Assembly (NCBI GenBank): GCA_021772985.1
Contig: JAJFKX010000012.1
Coordinates: 62,001-126,000 of the forward strand
Source of the DNA: Gammaproteobacteria bacterium
Lineage (GTDB): Bacteria; Pseudomonadota; Gammaproteobacteria; Xanthomonadales; Wenzhouxiangellaceae
DNA length: 64,000 bases
Reading direction: 5' to 3'
Shown piece by piece: positions 52,338 to 60,589 of this stretch. The notes below the pieces were generated by a model that worked only from the letters and a program-made list of their open reading frames with translations, had not been told where the DNA came from and did no database searches. The position numbers and the translations under genes are program-made. How positions within the stretch are numbered: the stretch's first letter is position 1; each line of letters opens with the position of its first letter.

Positions 52338-53264
52338 TCAGGTAACCTTGGTGTGCGTGTCTTCCGGGATCAGCAGTCCCGGGTCAATCTGACTGAATAT
52401 CTCGGCAAACGCCTGCATAAAAGATTTGTTGGCATTGGTTTTTCGCCAGCACATGGCAATGATGCGTTTGGGCGCTGGTTCAGCAAAGCTGCGAATAACC
52501 ACGGTATCCATTTGTGCCACCGGTGGTTTGACCGCCAGTGTTGGCATCAGAGTGATACCAGTATTGGCTGCAACCATTTGACGAAGAGTTTCCATACTGG
52601 TGGCGTGAAAATCCAATTCTTCCAGTCCTCCGGCCAATTGGCATACTTCCAGTGCATGATCGCGCAGGCAATGACCTTCTTCCAGCAATAACAATGGAGT
52701 ACTGCGCAAATCCTTGGTTTTGATGTTGGATTTGGCCGCCAGCGGGTGTCCGCAAGGTATTGCCAGGACAAACGGCTCTTCAAATAGAACCTGATGTTCC
52801 AGTGACTCATCCGGAAGCGGCAGAGCCAATATGCCTGCATCCAGTTTGCCCTGCTCCAGCATTTGCAGTATATCGGCGGTTTTTTCTTCGAATAGCTGTA
52901 ATGTAAGTTTCGGAAAACTTGCTCTTATTGCAGGTATCACATGTGGCAGCAAATATGGCGCGATGGTCGGGAACAAACCCAGTTTCAAGGCCCCTGAGGC
53001 CGGGTCACGGCGTTGTTTGGCCAACTGTTTTAATTGCTGGGTATCAAGTAATACTTTGCGGGCACGTTCAACAATTTCCTCACCGATAGGTGTCAGCATG
53101 ACTTTGCGTGGCGCCCGTTCGAACAGCTGTACTTCAAGCTCGGATTCCAGTTTTCGAATCTGAGTGCTCAAGGTTGGCTGGCTAACATGACAGGCTTCTG
53201 CAGCTTTGCTGAAATGACGTAAATCAGCCAGCGTCACCAGGTAGTGTAAGTCGCGTAAGTTCAT
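52338..53264 (-). CDS. oxyR: LysR-type hydrogen peroxide sensor OxyR
   Basis: I start at MNLRDLHYLVTLADLRHFSK, the usual OxyR N-terminus; the track adds 16 residues. The 308-residue regulator has the winged helix-turn-helix (HFSKAAEACHVSQPTLSTQI) and in its sensor domain GHCLRDHALEVC, the two cysteines that form the peroxide-induced disulfide in OxyR (C199 and C208 in E. coli). It is divergent from ahpC, and an ATAG-N7-CTAT site lies just before its start, which fits both self-repression and activation of ahpC. Confidence 0.95.
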   Translation of the reverse strand: MNLRDLHYLVTLADLRHFSKAAEACHVSQPTLSTQIRKLESELEVQLFERAPRKVMLTPIGEEIVERARKVLLDTQQLKQLAKQRRDPASGALKLGLFPTIAPYLLPHVIPAIRASFPKLTLQLFEEKTADILQMLEQGKLDAGILALPLPDESLEHQVLFEEPFVLAIPCGHPLAAKSNIKTKDLRSTPLLLLEEGHCLRDHALEVCQLAGGLEELDFHATSMETLRQMVAANTGITLMPTLAVKPPVAQMDTVVIRSFAEPAPKRIIAMCWRKTNANKSFMQAFAEIFSQIDPGLLIPEDTHTKVT

Positions 53265-53276
53265 ATCCCGGCTGCC

Positions 53277-53325
53277 ATAGAAATTAGCTATTAAAAGGAT
53301 TAAGACATTCAATTTGAATTATAAC
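53277..53325 (+). promoter_or_regulatory. OxyR operator overlapping the ahpC promoter
   Basis: ATAG-AAATTAG-CTAT at 53277-53291 is an exact copy of the OxyR half-site spacing. Seven bases on, ATTA-AGACATT-CAAT (53299-53313) is a weaker second half-site in register, as expected for a tetramer site. A candidate -10, TATAAC, lies at 53320-53325 toward ahpC. No good -35 is present, as is usual for activator-dependent promoters. The site also covers the oxyR promoter. Confidence 0.65.
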
Positions 53326-53399
53326 AGCGCAGCCCCGATCATTGCTTCATCAACGATGAATTTTGCCGTTCTCGGCAGCCATGTTTTAAGGAGAGACAA

Positions 53400-53939
53400 A
53401 TGTTAACCATTGGTGATCAATTTCCGCGTTTTGACTTAACTGCAACTGTATCGACTGAGATGCAGACAGCTTTTCAGAATATCAATAACGATACGTATGC
53501 CGGCAAGTGGTTGCTGGTCTTTTTCTATCCTAAAGATTTCACATTTGTGTGCCCGACCGAGATCAAGGCATTTGGCGACTTAAACAGCGAATACGCTGAT
53601 CGTGACTGTCAAGTGCTGGCAGGCAGTGTGGATTCTGAGTTTGTGCATCTGGCATGGCGTCGTGATCATGATGACCTGCGTGATTTGCCGTTCCCAATGC
53701 TGGCTGATATCAAGCGTGAACTGTCATCAGCACTGGGCATTCTGCACCCGGAAGACGGTGTTTCCATGCGTGCGACCTTCATCGTTGATCCGCAAGGCGT
53801 GATTCGGCATGTGTCAGTTACAGACATGAGCGTAGGTCGTAACCCCCAGGAAACGCTGCGGATTTTGGATGCGTTACAAAGTGATGAATTGTGTCCGTGC
53901 AACTGGCAGAAGGGTGAAGACACCCTGAAAGTCGGTTAA
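53400..53939 (+). CDS. ahpC: AhpC-type 2-Cys peroxiredoxin
   Basis: It reduces hydrogen peroxide, organic peroxides and peroxynitrite. The 179-residue protein has the peroxidatic Cys in [16 protein letters not shown] near residue 48 and a resolving Cys pair in [15 protein letters not shown] near 165. The divergent N-terminus and the paired C-terminal CPC resemble the actinobacterial-type AhpC that uses AhpD, which is encoded next. AAGGAG precedes the ATG. It is controlled by OxyR from the intergenic site and separated from ahpD by a terminator. Confidence 0.93.
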   Translation: MLTIGDQFPRFDLTATVSTEMQTAFQNINNDTYAGKWLLVFFYPKDFTFVCPTEIKAFGDLNSEYADRDCQVLAGSVDSEFVHLAWRRDHDDLRDLPFPMLADIKRELSSALGILHPEDGVSMRATFIVDPQGVIRHVSVTDMSVGRNPQETLRILDALQSDELCPCNWQKGEDTLKVG

Positions 53940-53967
53940 CCGGCTGGCTACAGCTAACAAAGTTTTA

Positions 53968-53995
53968 TCAGGGCCGCATCGCGGCCCTGATTTTT
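53968..53995 (+). terminator. Rho-independent terminator between ahpC and ahpD
   Basis: TCAGGGCCGC-ATC-GCGGCCCTGA is a perfect 10-bp GC-rich stem with a three-base loop, followed by TTTTT. It is the clearest intrinsic terminator in the window. Its position implies that ahpD receives only readthrough from the ahpC promoter or has its own promoter. Confidence 0.85.
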
Positions 53996-54007
53996 AGGAG
54001 TTTTAAA

Positions 54008-54538
54008 ATGTCGATACAAGATCTGAAAAGCGCAATTCCTGACTATGCAAAAGATTTGCGTTTGAATCTGAGCAGTGTATTAAGCAACGATGGTAGCCCG
54101 GCTTTGAACGATGCACAGCGCTGGGGGGTGGCATTGGCTGCTGCATTTGCCACTGGACAGCGCCAGTTGCTGGCGGCGATCGAAGCTGATGGCGCTGAGC
54201 AATTGGATAACAGCTACCGGCAGGCAGCACGTTCTGCTGCAGCAATAATGGGCATGAACAATGTTTATTACCGGTTTCTGCATTTGTCGTCCAATGAAGA
54301 CTATGCCCAGATGCCTGCACGATTGCGGATGACCGTGATTGGTAATCCCGGGATTGAAAAAGCTGATTTTGAATTGTTTTCGATTGCGGTGTCTGCAATC
54401 AATGGTTGTGGGATGTGTATTGATGCGCATGAAAAGGTCTTGCGTCAGGCGGGTGTCAGCACCAGTGCCATTCAGGACGCAGTGCGAATCGCCGCAGTGA
54501 TTAATGCAGTCGCTACTGTACTGGTACAAACAAGTTAA
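54008..54538 (+). CDS. ahpD: AhpD-like alkylhydroperoxidase / carboxymuconolactone decarboxylase family
   Basis: The 176-residue helical protein has the AhpD catalytic motif [15 protein letters not shown] near residue 135, with a CxxC pair and a downstream His, and the upstream Glu/His relay region ([20 protein letters not shown]). In Mycobacterium, AhpD with lipoamide reduces AhpC. The gene order ahpC-ahpD here suggests the same electron route in place of AhpF, which is absent. AGGAG precedes the ATG and lies just beyond the ahpC terminator. Confidence 0.92.
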   Translation: MSIQDLKSAIPDYAKDLRLNLSSVLSNDGSPALNDAQRWGVALAAAFATGQRQLLAAIEADGAEQLDNSYRQAARSAAAIMGMNNVYYRFLHLSSNEDYAQMPARLRMTVIGNPGIEKADFELFSIAVSAINGCGMCIDAHEKVLRQAGVSTSAIQDAVRIAAVINAVATVLVQTS

Positions 54539-54599
54539 ACGCTGTATGTGGCAATATAGGCACACTTTCCAGTAAGCAGTTATTGCAACGAGCATCGCC

Positions 54600-55007
54600 G
54601 TGAACAATTTTCAACAGCGGGTGAAAAACTCCACCACCCAGGTCACCAAACTGGTTTTTCCACATGACACCAACCACATCGGAACGCTGTATGGCGGTAC
54701 TGCCATGCAGTGGATTGATGAAGTTGGTTTTCTGGTTTGTACCCGATTCTCCAGGCAAAAGGTGGTCACTGTTTCGATTGACCGGGTTGACTTTAAAGTG
54801 CCGATTCCGGAAGGCAGCATTGTTGAGTTGAAGGGCAAAGTTATCCGGGTCGGCAATACCAGCATGACCGCGCTGGTGCAGATTTTTCGGGAAAATATGT
54901 TTAAAGGTGATCAGGAGCTGGCGGTAACTGCAGAAATGGTATTTGTAGCAGTCGGCGGCAACAATCGTCCAACTCAGTTAAGCGTACACCAGACAACAGA
55001 CAATTAA
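54600..55007 (+). CDS. Hotdog-fold acyl-CoA thioesterase (YciA-like)
   Basis: The 135-residue protein has the acyl-CoA thioesterase signature FPHDTNHIGTLYGGTAMQWI near residue 20 and VSIDRVDFKVPIPEGSIVEL near 60, as in YciA and brain-type acyl-CoA hydrolases. It hydrolyses acyl-CoA in the cytoplasm; chain-length preference is not predictable. The start is GTG with a weak ribosome site. It is two bases from the next gene, so the two are co-transcribed. Confidence 0.9.
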   Translation: MNNFQQRVKNSTTQVTKLVFPHDTNHIGTLYGGTAMQWIDEVGFLVCTRFSRQKVVTVSIDRVDFKVPIPEGSIVELKGKVIRVGNTSMTALVQIFRENMFKGDQELAVTAEMVFVAVGGNNRPTQLSVHQTTDN

Positions 55008-55009
55008 GT

Positions 55010-55498
55010 ATGTTGTATTACCTTGCTTACGGATCCAACCTGCATCCCCTCAGATTGGAAAAACGGCTTGGTCCGATTGCTCGTGTCGGCAACGCCAAAC
55101 TGACTGGCTGGAAGTTACATTTCCATAAACGAGGTGCGGATGGTTCCGGCAAAGGTAACCTGATACAAACACCGGCTGCTATGGCCTGGGGAGTGGTTTT
55201 TCAATTGGAACCCGGGCAGAAAAGCATACTGGATGAATTCGAGGGTGATGGTTACGATTGTGAAAACATGACGGTAACCGTCAGCAGGCGTAATTATGAT
55301 TGTTTCTGCTATCTGGCGCAGCCCGGCTGGGTGGACAATGACTTGCTGCCGCATGACTGGTACCGGGATTTGATTTTTCATGGTGCCCGGCATGCACAGT
55401 TTGATGCCGATTACCTGCATTTGATCCAGCAGCAACCTGTACAACTGGATGCCCAAGGGCGGAGCCGTCACTCGCAGTTGTTAAAAATAATGCAGTAA
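55010..55498 (+). CDS. Gamma-glutamylcyclotransferase-like protein
   Basis: The 162-residue protein begins LYYLAYGSNLHPLRLEKRLG, with the YGSN substrate loop of the GGCT fold, and contains the catalytic-type Glu in ILDEFEGDGYDCENMTV near residue 80. Members form 5-oxoproline from gamma-glutamyl compounds. The GKGNLIQTPA segment near 45 is common in bacterial relatives. It follows the thioesterase by two bases and converges with the RuBisCO-like gene. Confidence 0.85.
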   Translation: MLYYLAYGSNLHPLRLEKRLGPIARVGNAKLTGWKLHFHKRGADGSGKGNLIQTPAAMAWGVVFQLEPGQKSILDEFEGDGYDCENMTVTVSRRNYDCFCYLAQPGWVDNDLLPHDWYRDLIFHGARHAQFDADYLHLIQQQPVQLDAQGRSRHSQLLKIMQ

Positions 55499-55546
55499 TC
55501 GATTCTGAACCCTGCCTGGTTATAGCCCAATGCAAATGGAAAAGCT

Positions 55547-57094
55547 TCAAGCTGGCATGGGTTTGTCACGGTAGCGATCTACCAGGCAATAAAAGCCAAA
55601 AGCTTTATTGCCGTCATTACGCAGTTGGTGCCGGCTGAGCGGCGGTATATAAGCAATATCCTGTTCCTGGAGCAGGTGTGATTGTTGCTCAATAATTAAA
55701 TGCCCTGCACCGTGTACGCCGATAATCACATGGGTATGCTGGTGGCGTTCATGACTGGTGTAACCACCAGGTTCCAGTTCAAAATAACGCAGTTCAAAAT
55801 TTGTCTGCTGCTGGTGTTTGCCAATCAATTCAGTGCGGGAGGCATTGGCATGCGGCAGCGATTGTTCGGTTTTGTAAACGGTCTTTTCCCGGTCTGACCA
55901 GCCATGGTCGGCAGTGGATTTTAGAATGAGTGGCGCTGTGGTTTGCTTTTCAGTATTAACCAACTGCATGCGCCCTGGATAACAGTCTTGAATACGGGAC
56001 ATATATTCATGTGTGCTGTTTTTTAGATCAGGACCATGTGCCAGTAAAGCGCCTCCCACCAGCAATATGGAGTTTTCACCATATTTGTCCAGCATTTCAG
56101 GAATCAGCTCTAAAGTATTTCCACCCGCGGGACACGGAAAGCTGGGTAGACACTCGCCCAAAGGCTCAGACAGAGCATGTTGAATGTGGCTACAGGTGGA
56201 TTCGCCGCTGGTGATACGGCCGCCGTGCCCAGGGAAAATGCTGATATCAGCACCGCCTAAGCGCGATAGAGTTCCATTCAAAACTGCTGCATCGATGCCA
56301 TGTTTTTCCGGGAGGGTAAAAGTGCCTGCAAGTGCCGGATGTGCCATGTAGATCAATTCGAAATCTTTGGCCAGCTGTTTGCAATTGCCCAGCCCCATTA
56401 TCCAAGGGCATAACAACACCCCATCCAGCCCCAGGGATTTGACCAGCTCCAGACAGCGTTTAAGATGGTCTCCGGTGCCGGTGACATGCGGTAGATACAA
56501 ACACGGCCGACCACGTTTTTGAGCTGCAGCTTCAACCGCGTTCGCACAACCGGTTACCCGTTCTCTGAATTGCTCAAAATCAGTTTCAACCAGATTCTGA
56601 TCATCTTTAAGCACATCTCCTCCGCCAGCAATGAAATCAGTTGCCAGCCGGCGGTAATATTCCAGGCTTTCACCACGTGGTTTAATCACAGTGGCCAGCA
56701 TCGGCCGGGCATAAATACCCAGCAACTCCCTTATTCCGTTGATGCCATAGCATGGTCCGCTAATACTGGTGGCAAGCTGTGCAGGGATCTGCAAATGCTC
56801 CAGTCGCACCCGTGGATACAGTGATACGTTGCCATAGGCCAAGTTAAACAATTGGCCGATCTGATTGCTGGCCAGATGTGCCGGGTAGCTGATCTCGACC
56901 AAGAGTGAACCATCTGGATCATGTTTGATATTCAGCACTTCGCCTACAGTCTGCTGGCGTACCTGCTCGCTGACAACAGATTCAACAACTTCCACGGTTT
57001 GCTCCCAGGCCATGGCGCGCGCCATGGCTGCTGCCTGTTCAACCGGGCAGTGGATACGGTAAGTAGCAACAATAGCTGATGATGAAGTTGTCAT
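55547..57094 (-). CDS. RuBisCO-like protein (form IV) fused to a C-terminal cupin
   Basis: Residues 1 to ~375 are a RuBisCO large-subunit fold. TVIKPRG (137-139) aligns with the catalytic Lys175 region and GGGDVLKDDQN (157-167) with the carbamylated-Lys loop, where Lys163 and Asp165 are kept but the usual Glu is Gln166. FPGHGGRITSG near 288 replaces the loop-6 Lys, so carboxylation is not expected. Residues ~425-515 are a cupin with GGYTSHERHQHTHVIIGVHG supplying His metal ligands. In Rhodospirillum rubrum separate RLP and cupin proteins convert methylthioribulose-1-phosphate to DXP and methanethiol. This fusion probably does both steps, though enolase-type or other RLP roles remain possible. 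Confidence 0.9.
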   Translation of the reverse strand: MTTSSSAIVATYRIHCPVEQAAAMARAMAWEQTVEVVESVVSEQVRQQTVGEVLNIKHDPDGSLLVEISYPAHLASNQIGQLFNLAYGNVSLYPRVRLEHLQIPAQLATSISGPCYGINGIRELLGIYARPMLATVIKPRGESLEYYRRLATDFIAGGGDVLKDDQNLVETDFEQFRERVTGCANAVEAAAQKRGRPCLYLPHVTGTGDHLKRCLELVKSLGLDGVLLCPWIMGLGNCKQLAKDFELIYMAHPALAGTFTLPEKHGIDAAVLNGTLSRLGGADISIFPGHGGRITSGESTCSHIQHALSEPLGECLPSFPCPAGGNTLELIPEMLDKYGENSILLVGGALLAHGPDLKNSTHEYMSRIQDCYPGRMQLVNTEKQTTAPLILKSTADHGWSDREKTVYKTEQSLPHANASRTELIGKHQQQTNFELRYFELEPGGYTSHERHQHTHVIIGVHGAGHLIIEQQSHLLQEQDIAYIPPLSRHQLRNDGNKAFGFYCLVDRYRDKPMPA

Positions 57095-57239
57095 GGTGCC
57101 TCTATGATAGTTTTTTTTGAACAGCTATGGCAGACAGAGGGATGCTCAGCGCTTACAATGCGTCACTGGCTATGCTTGTATGATTTTTACTCAAAAATCT
57201 CAGGTTTAATTTGAAATTCCCTAAACAGCTGCACAAATT

Positions 57240-58250
57240 ATGAACACCAAACGTAGAAGCCTGACCGGCATTACCACCAGTGGGACACCACATCTGGGTA
57301 ACTATGTGGGCGCTATAAAACCAGCGATCGCCGCCAGCCGTGATGATGCCACCGAGGCATACTATTTTCTGGCGGATTATCATGCTTTGGTTAAATGTTT
57401 TGAATCAGACCGGCTGCATCAATCCACTCTGGAAATCGCGGCTTCCTGGCTGGCACTTGGCTTGGATACTGATAAGTCGGTGTTTTATCGGCAGTCTGAT
57501 ATACCCGAAATTCCTGAATTAACCTGGTTATTAACCTGCATGACGGCCAAAGGCCTGATGAATCGCTCACATGCCTACAAGGCGGCGGTGCAGGCCAATG
57601 ATGAGGCGGGCGAAGACCCGGATTTCGGCATAAATATGGGGCTGTTTAATTACCCGGTATTAATGAGTGCCGATATTTTGATGTTTAACGCCACACATGT
57701 GCCGGTTGGTAAGGATCAGGCGCAGCATCTGGAAATGACCCGCGATATTGCGCAACGTTTCAATCATCATTATGGCCAACACTTTGTGTTGCCCGAAGCG
57801 GTGATTGATGCTCAGGTTGCCACTTTGCCCGGCCTGGATGGACGCAAAATGTCCAAGAGTTATGACAACACCATTCCACTATGGCTGCCGGAAAAAAAGC
57901 TGCGTAAGCAGATTATGCGAATCGTGACCAACTCACAGGAGCCAGGTGAACCTAAAGACCCCGACAGTGCCAATGTGTTTAGCATTTATTCAGCATTTGC
58001 CGATGTTCGGCAACGTGCGGAAATGCGTCAGGCATTTGTCGATGGGATTGCCTGGGGGGATGTTAAACAACAGTTGTTTGAGCTGATCAATAACGAATTG
58101 GCCGGTCCGCGTGAGCGCTATATGGAGTTGATCAACAATCCTGCAACCATTGAAACAGCGCTTAAAATTGGGGCGGATAAAGCCCGGGCTTATGCCGTAC
58201 CACTGATTAAAAAGTTGCGAAATTCGGTAGGTATCAGGCCATTAGCATGA
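57240..58250 (+). CDS. trpS: Tryptophanyl-tRNA synthetase
   Basis: It charges tRNA-Trp. The 336-residue class I enzyme has the HIGH-equivalent [11 protein letters not shown] near residue 17, the tryptophan-binding [20 protein letters not shown] near 140, and the KMSKS loop [12 protein letters not shown] near 200. Length is normal for the compact bacterial form. It is followed 10 bases on by a small membrane-protein gene on the same strand. Confidence 0.97.
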   Translation: MNTKRRSLTGITTSGTPHLGNYVGAIKPAIAASRDDATEAYYFLADYHALVKCFESDRLHQSTLEIAASWLALGLDTDKSVFYRQSDIPEIPELTWLLTCMTAKGLMNRSHAYKAAVQANDEAGEDPDFGINMGLFNYPVLMSADILMFNATHVPVGKDQAQHLEMTRDIAQRFNHHYGQHFVLPEAVIDAQVATLPGLDGRKMSKSYDNTIPLWLPEKKLRKQIMRIVTNSQEPGEPKDPDSANVFSIYSAFADVRQRAEMRQAFVDGIAWGDVKQQLFELINNELAGPRERYMELINNPATIETALKIGADKARAYAVPLIKKLRNSVGIRPLA

Positions 58251-58260
58251 GCATGCCTAT

Positions 58261-58536
58261 ATGATTATCTCGTTAGCGTTACTGGCGCCAATTATTGCAG
58301 TGTTGTACTGGATATATTCATATACCGGTAAGCGAGGGCTTGGTGTGGGTGATTATGTGATGCTGACATTAATCGTCATAGTTGTGTTTGCCGGCACAGT
58401 GATCACTCATTTGATGGTGGGGAATCAAAACGGCAGCCTATGGGTTTATGTATTGGCGCCGATGGTTGGCTATGGTCTGTTGCTGATTGGTATAGGGATT
58501 GCCTTTTGGTTGCGCAACAACGCGCTTAAAGATTGA
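58261..58536 (+). CDS. Small membrane protein of unknown function
   Basis: The 91-residue product has three hydrophobic segments (IISLALLAPIIAVLYWIY, YVMLTLIVIVVFAGTVITHL, WVYVLAPMVGYGLLLIGIGI), with a short basic loop TGKRGLG after the first. I do not recognise a family. Its close spacing to trpS and yciI suggests co-transcription. Confidence 0.65.
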   Translation: MIISLALLAPIIAVLYWIYSYTGKRGLGVGDYVMLTLIVIVVFAGTVITHLMVGNQNGSLWVYVLAPMVGYGLLLIGIGIAFWLRNNALKD

Positions 58537-58600
58537 CTTGCCTGATTGGATAGGCGCCACCATCTGTGCACTTAATGAGCCCGAATATTCAAACATAGCG

Positions 58601-58897
58601 ATGTATTATTTAATCCGTGGTCTGGATGCACCAGGCAAACTGCAGAACAGAATGAAGGCACGCTCTGCACATTTGCAGAGGTTGCAGCAATTGCGCGATC
58701 AAGGACGATTATTAACAGCCGGTCCAATTCCTGAGGTGGATAGTGATCAGCTTGCACAGGTAGGAATCATCGGCTCTTTGATTGTCGCTGAATTTGATAA
58801 CCTGGATGCAGCACGGGACTGGGCGAGCCATGACCCATACCAACTGGCCGGCGTCTATGCCGAGGTAGAGATAAAGCCTTATGTGCCGGTGTTTTGA
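58601..58897 (+). CDS. yciI: YciI-like protein
   Basis: I start at MYYLIRGLDAPGKLQNRM; the track's longer version begins inside the preceding gene. The 98-residue protein has the YciI/muconolactone isomerase-like ferredoxin fold and the conserved SHLQRL-type block RSAHLQRLQQLRDQGRLLTA near residue 25. The invariant SHDPYQLAGVYAEVEIKPYV near 80 contains the His-Asp pair of the family. The function in the cell is not settled. Confidence 0.88.
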   Translation: MYYLIRGLDAPGKLQNRMKARSAHLQRLQQLRDQGRLLTAGPIPEVDSDQLAQVGIIGSLIVAEFDNLDAARDWASHDPYQLAGVYAEVEIKPYVPVF

Positions 58898-58914
58898 CGA
58901 TAATGGACGCAGCT

Positions 58915-59190
58915 ATGTCGACTGAACGATTAGAAAAAATAAGAACCTGTTTGACCCGTGAGTTGCAGCCAGAGCACCTGCAGATTGACGACGAAAGTCA
59001 TTTGCATGTTGGCCATGCAGGCGCCAAGGATGGTCGCGGGCATTTTTTTGTGCAGGTTGTAAGTGCCGGGTTTGCTGGTATACGGCCGTTGCAACGGCAT
59101 CGGATGGTATATCAGGCACTCGGAGAGTTAATGCAAACTGATATCCATGCGTTGCGCATCGAGGCGTATGCAGAAGATGAATTTGACTAA
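58915..59190 (+). CDS. BolA family protein
   Basis: I start at MSTERLEKIRTCLTRELQPE; earlier in-frame ATG 58903 and TTG 58894 are possible, but the family begins here. The 91-residue protein has the BolA core: DDESHLHVGHAGAKDGRGHF with the conserved His residues near 40, VSAGFAGIRPLQRHRMVYQA near 60, and IHALRIEAYAEDEF at the end. BolA proteins bind monothiol glutaredoxins around an iron-sulfur cluster. It follows yciI closely. Confidence 0.9.
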   Translation: MSTERLEKIRTCLTRELQPEHLQIDDESHLHVGHAGAKDGRGHFFVQVVSAGFAGIRPLQRHRMVYQALGELMQTDIHALRIEAYAEDEFD

Positions 59191-59243
59191 TGTCTGATAA
59201 TAAGTGCAGCCGCGTAGATCAGTTGTGCGGAGGCCTGAAAACA

Positions 59244-60056
59244 ATGGAAAAACCAATGTCTTTTAAACGTTTAATTACAGTCAGCTGCTTTATTTTGCCG
59301 GGTTTGATATTGCTGAATGGATGTTCCCGTGAAGGAGCGGATTTATCGGTGCCCGCCGTGGCAACTGTGGATGGCGAACCGATTACAGGCACGCTGTTGA
59401 ATGTCTATCTGGAGCAGCAGGGGATTTCCAACCCGACGCCGGAACAGTCCGGTGAGGCTGTGAATAACCTGATTCAGTTATTTGCTGTCTCCAATGCGGC
59501 CCAGCAGGATGCCCGCTTTCAAACTGCGAGATTGCATGCAGCTCTGGAGTTAGAGCGAAGGCGCTTGTTATTTGACCGTTACGCGGCTGATTACGTCGAG
59601 CGCTTCCCCATCAGTGATTCGGAATTGCGCAAGCAGTATCAGGAAACCATTGCTGATGCCGGGGAGCAGCAATACCGTCTGGAAACGGTTATTTTTCCGG
59701 ATGAGCAACAAGCTTTGGGTGCGATCCTGGAATTGCAAAATGATACCAGCTACACCCAGTTGGTTGCCGCTAACCGGACTGAAATACTCGATTGGATAGA
59801 TTTATCCCAAATTCCCGGCGATTACGCCGAGGCGGTCAAAAATACTGAACTTGGCGAAGTGGTGCAGATACCGTTGCCTTCGGCACAAGGTTGGCGACTG
59901 CTGAAAGTACTGGAAACCCGGCCGTTTAACCCACCAGCATTCGATCAGGTCAGTGCCGGTATGCGGCGTGATTTGAACCGTCAGAAAGTTGAAGTGTGGA
60001 TTAATCGCTTAGGTGAGAAGGCCGAAGTGGTATTGGACAACGTGCGGGTCGAATAG
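59244..60056 (+). CDS. PpiC-type peptidyl-prolyl isomerase lipoprotein
   Basis: I start at MEKPMSFKRLIT, because GGAGG lies ten bases upstream; the track start adds 18 residues. The 270-residue product has a lipoprotein signal (LPGLILLNGC). An N-terminal helical SurA/PrsA-like region follows (VATVDGEPITGTLLNVYLEQ), then a shortened parvulin-like domain (YRLETVIFPDEQQALGAILE ... SAQGWRLLKVLETRPF). It resembles the EpsD/PpiC group of periplasmic foldases. The parvulin part is degenerate, so chaperone action is more likely than isomerase activity. Confidence 0.75.
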   Translation: MEKPMSFKRLITVSCFILPGLILLNGCSREGADLSVPAVATVDGEPITGTLLNVYLEQQGISNPTPEQSGEAVNNLIQLFAVSNAAQQDARFQTARLHAALELERRRLLFDRYAADYVERFPISDSELRKQYQETIADAGEQQYRLETVIFPDEQQALGAILELQNDTSYTQLVAANRTEILDWIDLSQIPGDYAEAVKNTELGEVVQIPLPSAQGWRLLKVLETRPFNPPAFDQVSAGMRRDLNRQKVEVWINRLGEKAEVVLDNVRVE

Positions 60057-60077
60057 TGATCACTGCCAAGCTGATAG

Positions 60078-60467
60078 TCAGCTCAGTTCAATTCGCGTTG
60101 GTGGTTGCCAACCCTGAGCCTGGTATTCAGCGGTCACTTTGGTGTAAATGCCTCCACGGACGTTAAAATCTGCCAGCAAGCGCATAAAGCGGGGTTGTGT
60201 TGCAGCGACCAAATCATCCAGAATCTGGTTGGTGACCGCTTCATGGAAGGCGCCTTGATCGCGGTACCACCAGACATATTGCTTCAATGCTTTCAGTTCG
60301 ACACATAGTTGGTCTGGAACATATTCAAGCTGTAAAGTGGCGAAGTCAGGCTGGCCGGTTTTGGGGCATAGACATGTGAACTCCGGAATGCTGATGCGAA
60401 TGGTATAATCGCGCGCTTTCTCCGGGTTGGGGAAAACTTCCAAATCGCGTGTTGGCTGATTGGACAT
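60078..60467 (-). CDS. queF: NADPH-dependent 7-cyano-7-deazaguanine reductase, short (type I)
   Basis: It reduces preQ0 to preQ1 in queuosine synthesis. The 129-residue protein has the catalytic region [20 protein letters not shown] near residue 30, with the Cys that forms the thioimide. The family motif [20 protein letters not shown] near 57 and [10 protein letters not shown] complete it. It is the single-domain form found in Bacillus, not the duplicated 280-residue form of E. coli. No preQ1 riboswitch is evident before it. It converges with the PpiC-type gene. Confidence 0.94.
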   Translation of the reverse strand: MSNQPTRDLEVFPNPEKARDYTIRISIPEFTCLCPKTGQPDFATLQLEYVPDQLCVELKALKQYVWWYRDQGAFHEAVTNQILDDLVAATQPRFMRLLADFNVRGGIYTKVTAEYQAQGWQPPTRIELS

Positions 60468-60589
60468 TGATGATCTCCGGAATAAACGCGCACCTTAACC
60501 TGAGATGCGAGTAACGACAACTGAAATGCAGTCAATAATTAGTTGCAAGGCAAGCTTAATTATTCACTGTCGAGATATGAAATAACATT

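Noticed and set aside
55547-57094. True carboxylating RuBisCO
   Set aside because: The loop-6 lysine motif and the Glu metal ligand are not conserved, a cupin is attached, and no phosphoribulokinase or carboxysome genes are near.
58499-58600. Long N-terminus of the YciI ORF in the track
   Set aside because: It lies within the preceding membrane-protein gene in another frame; the family starts at MYYLIRG.
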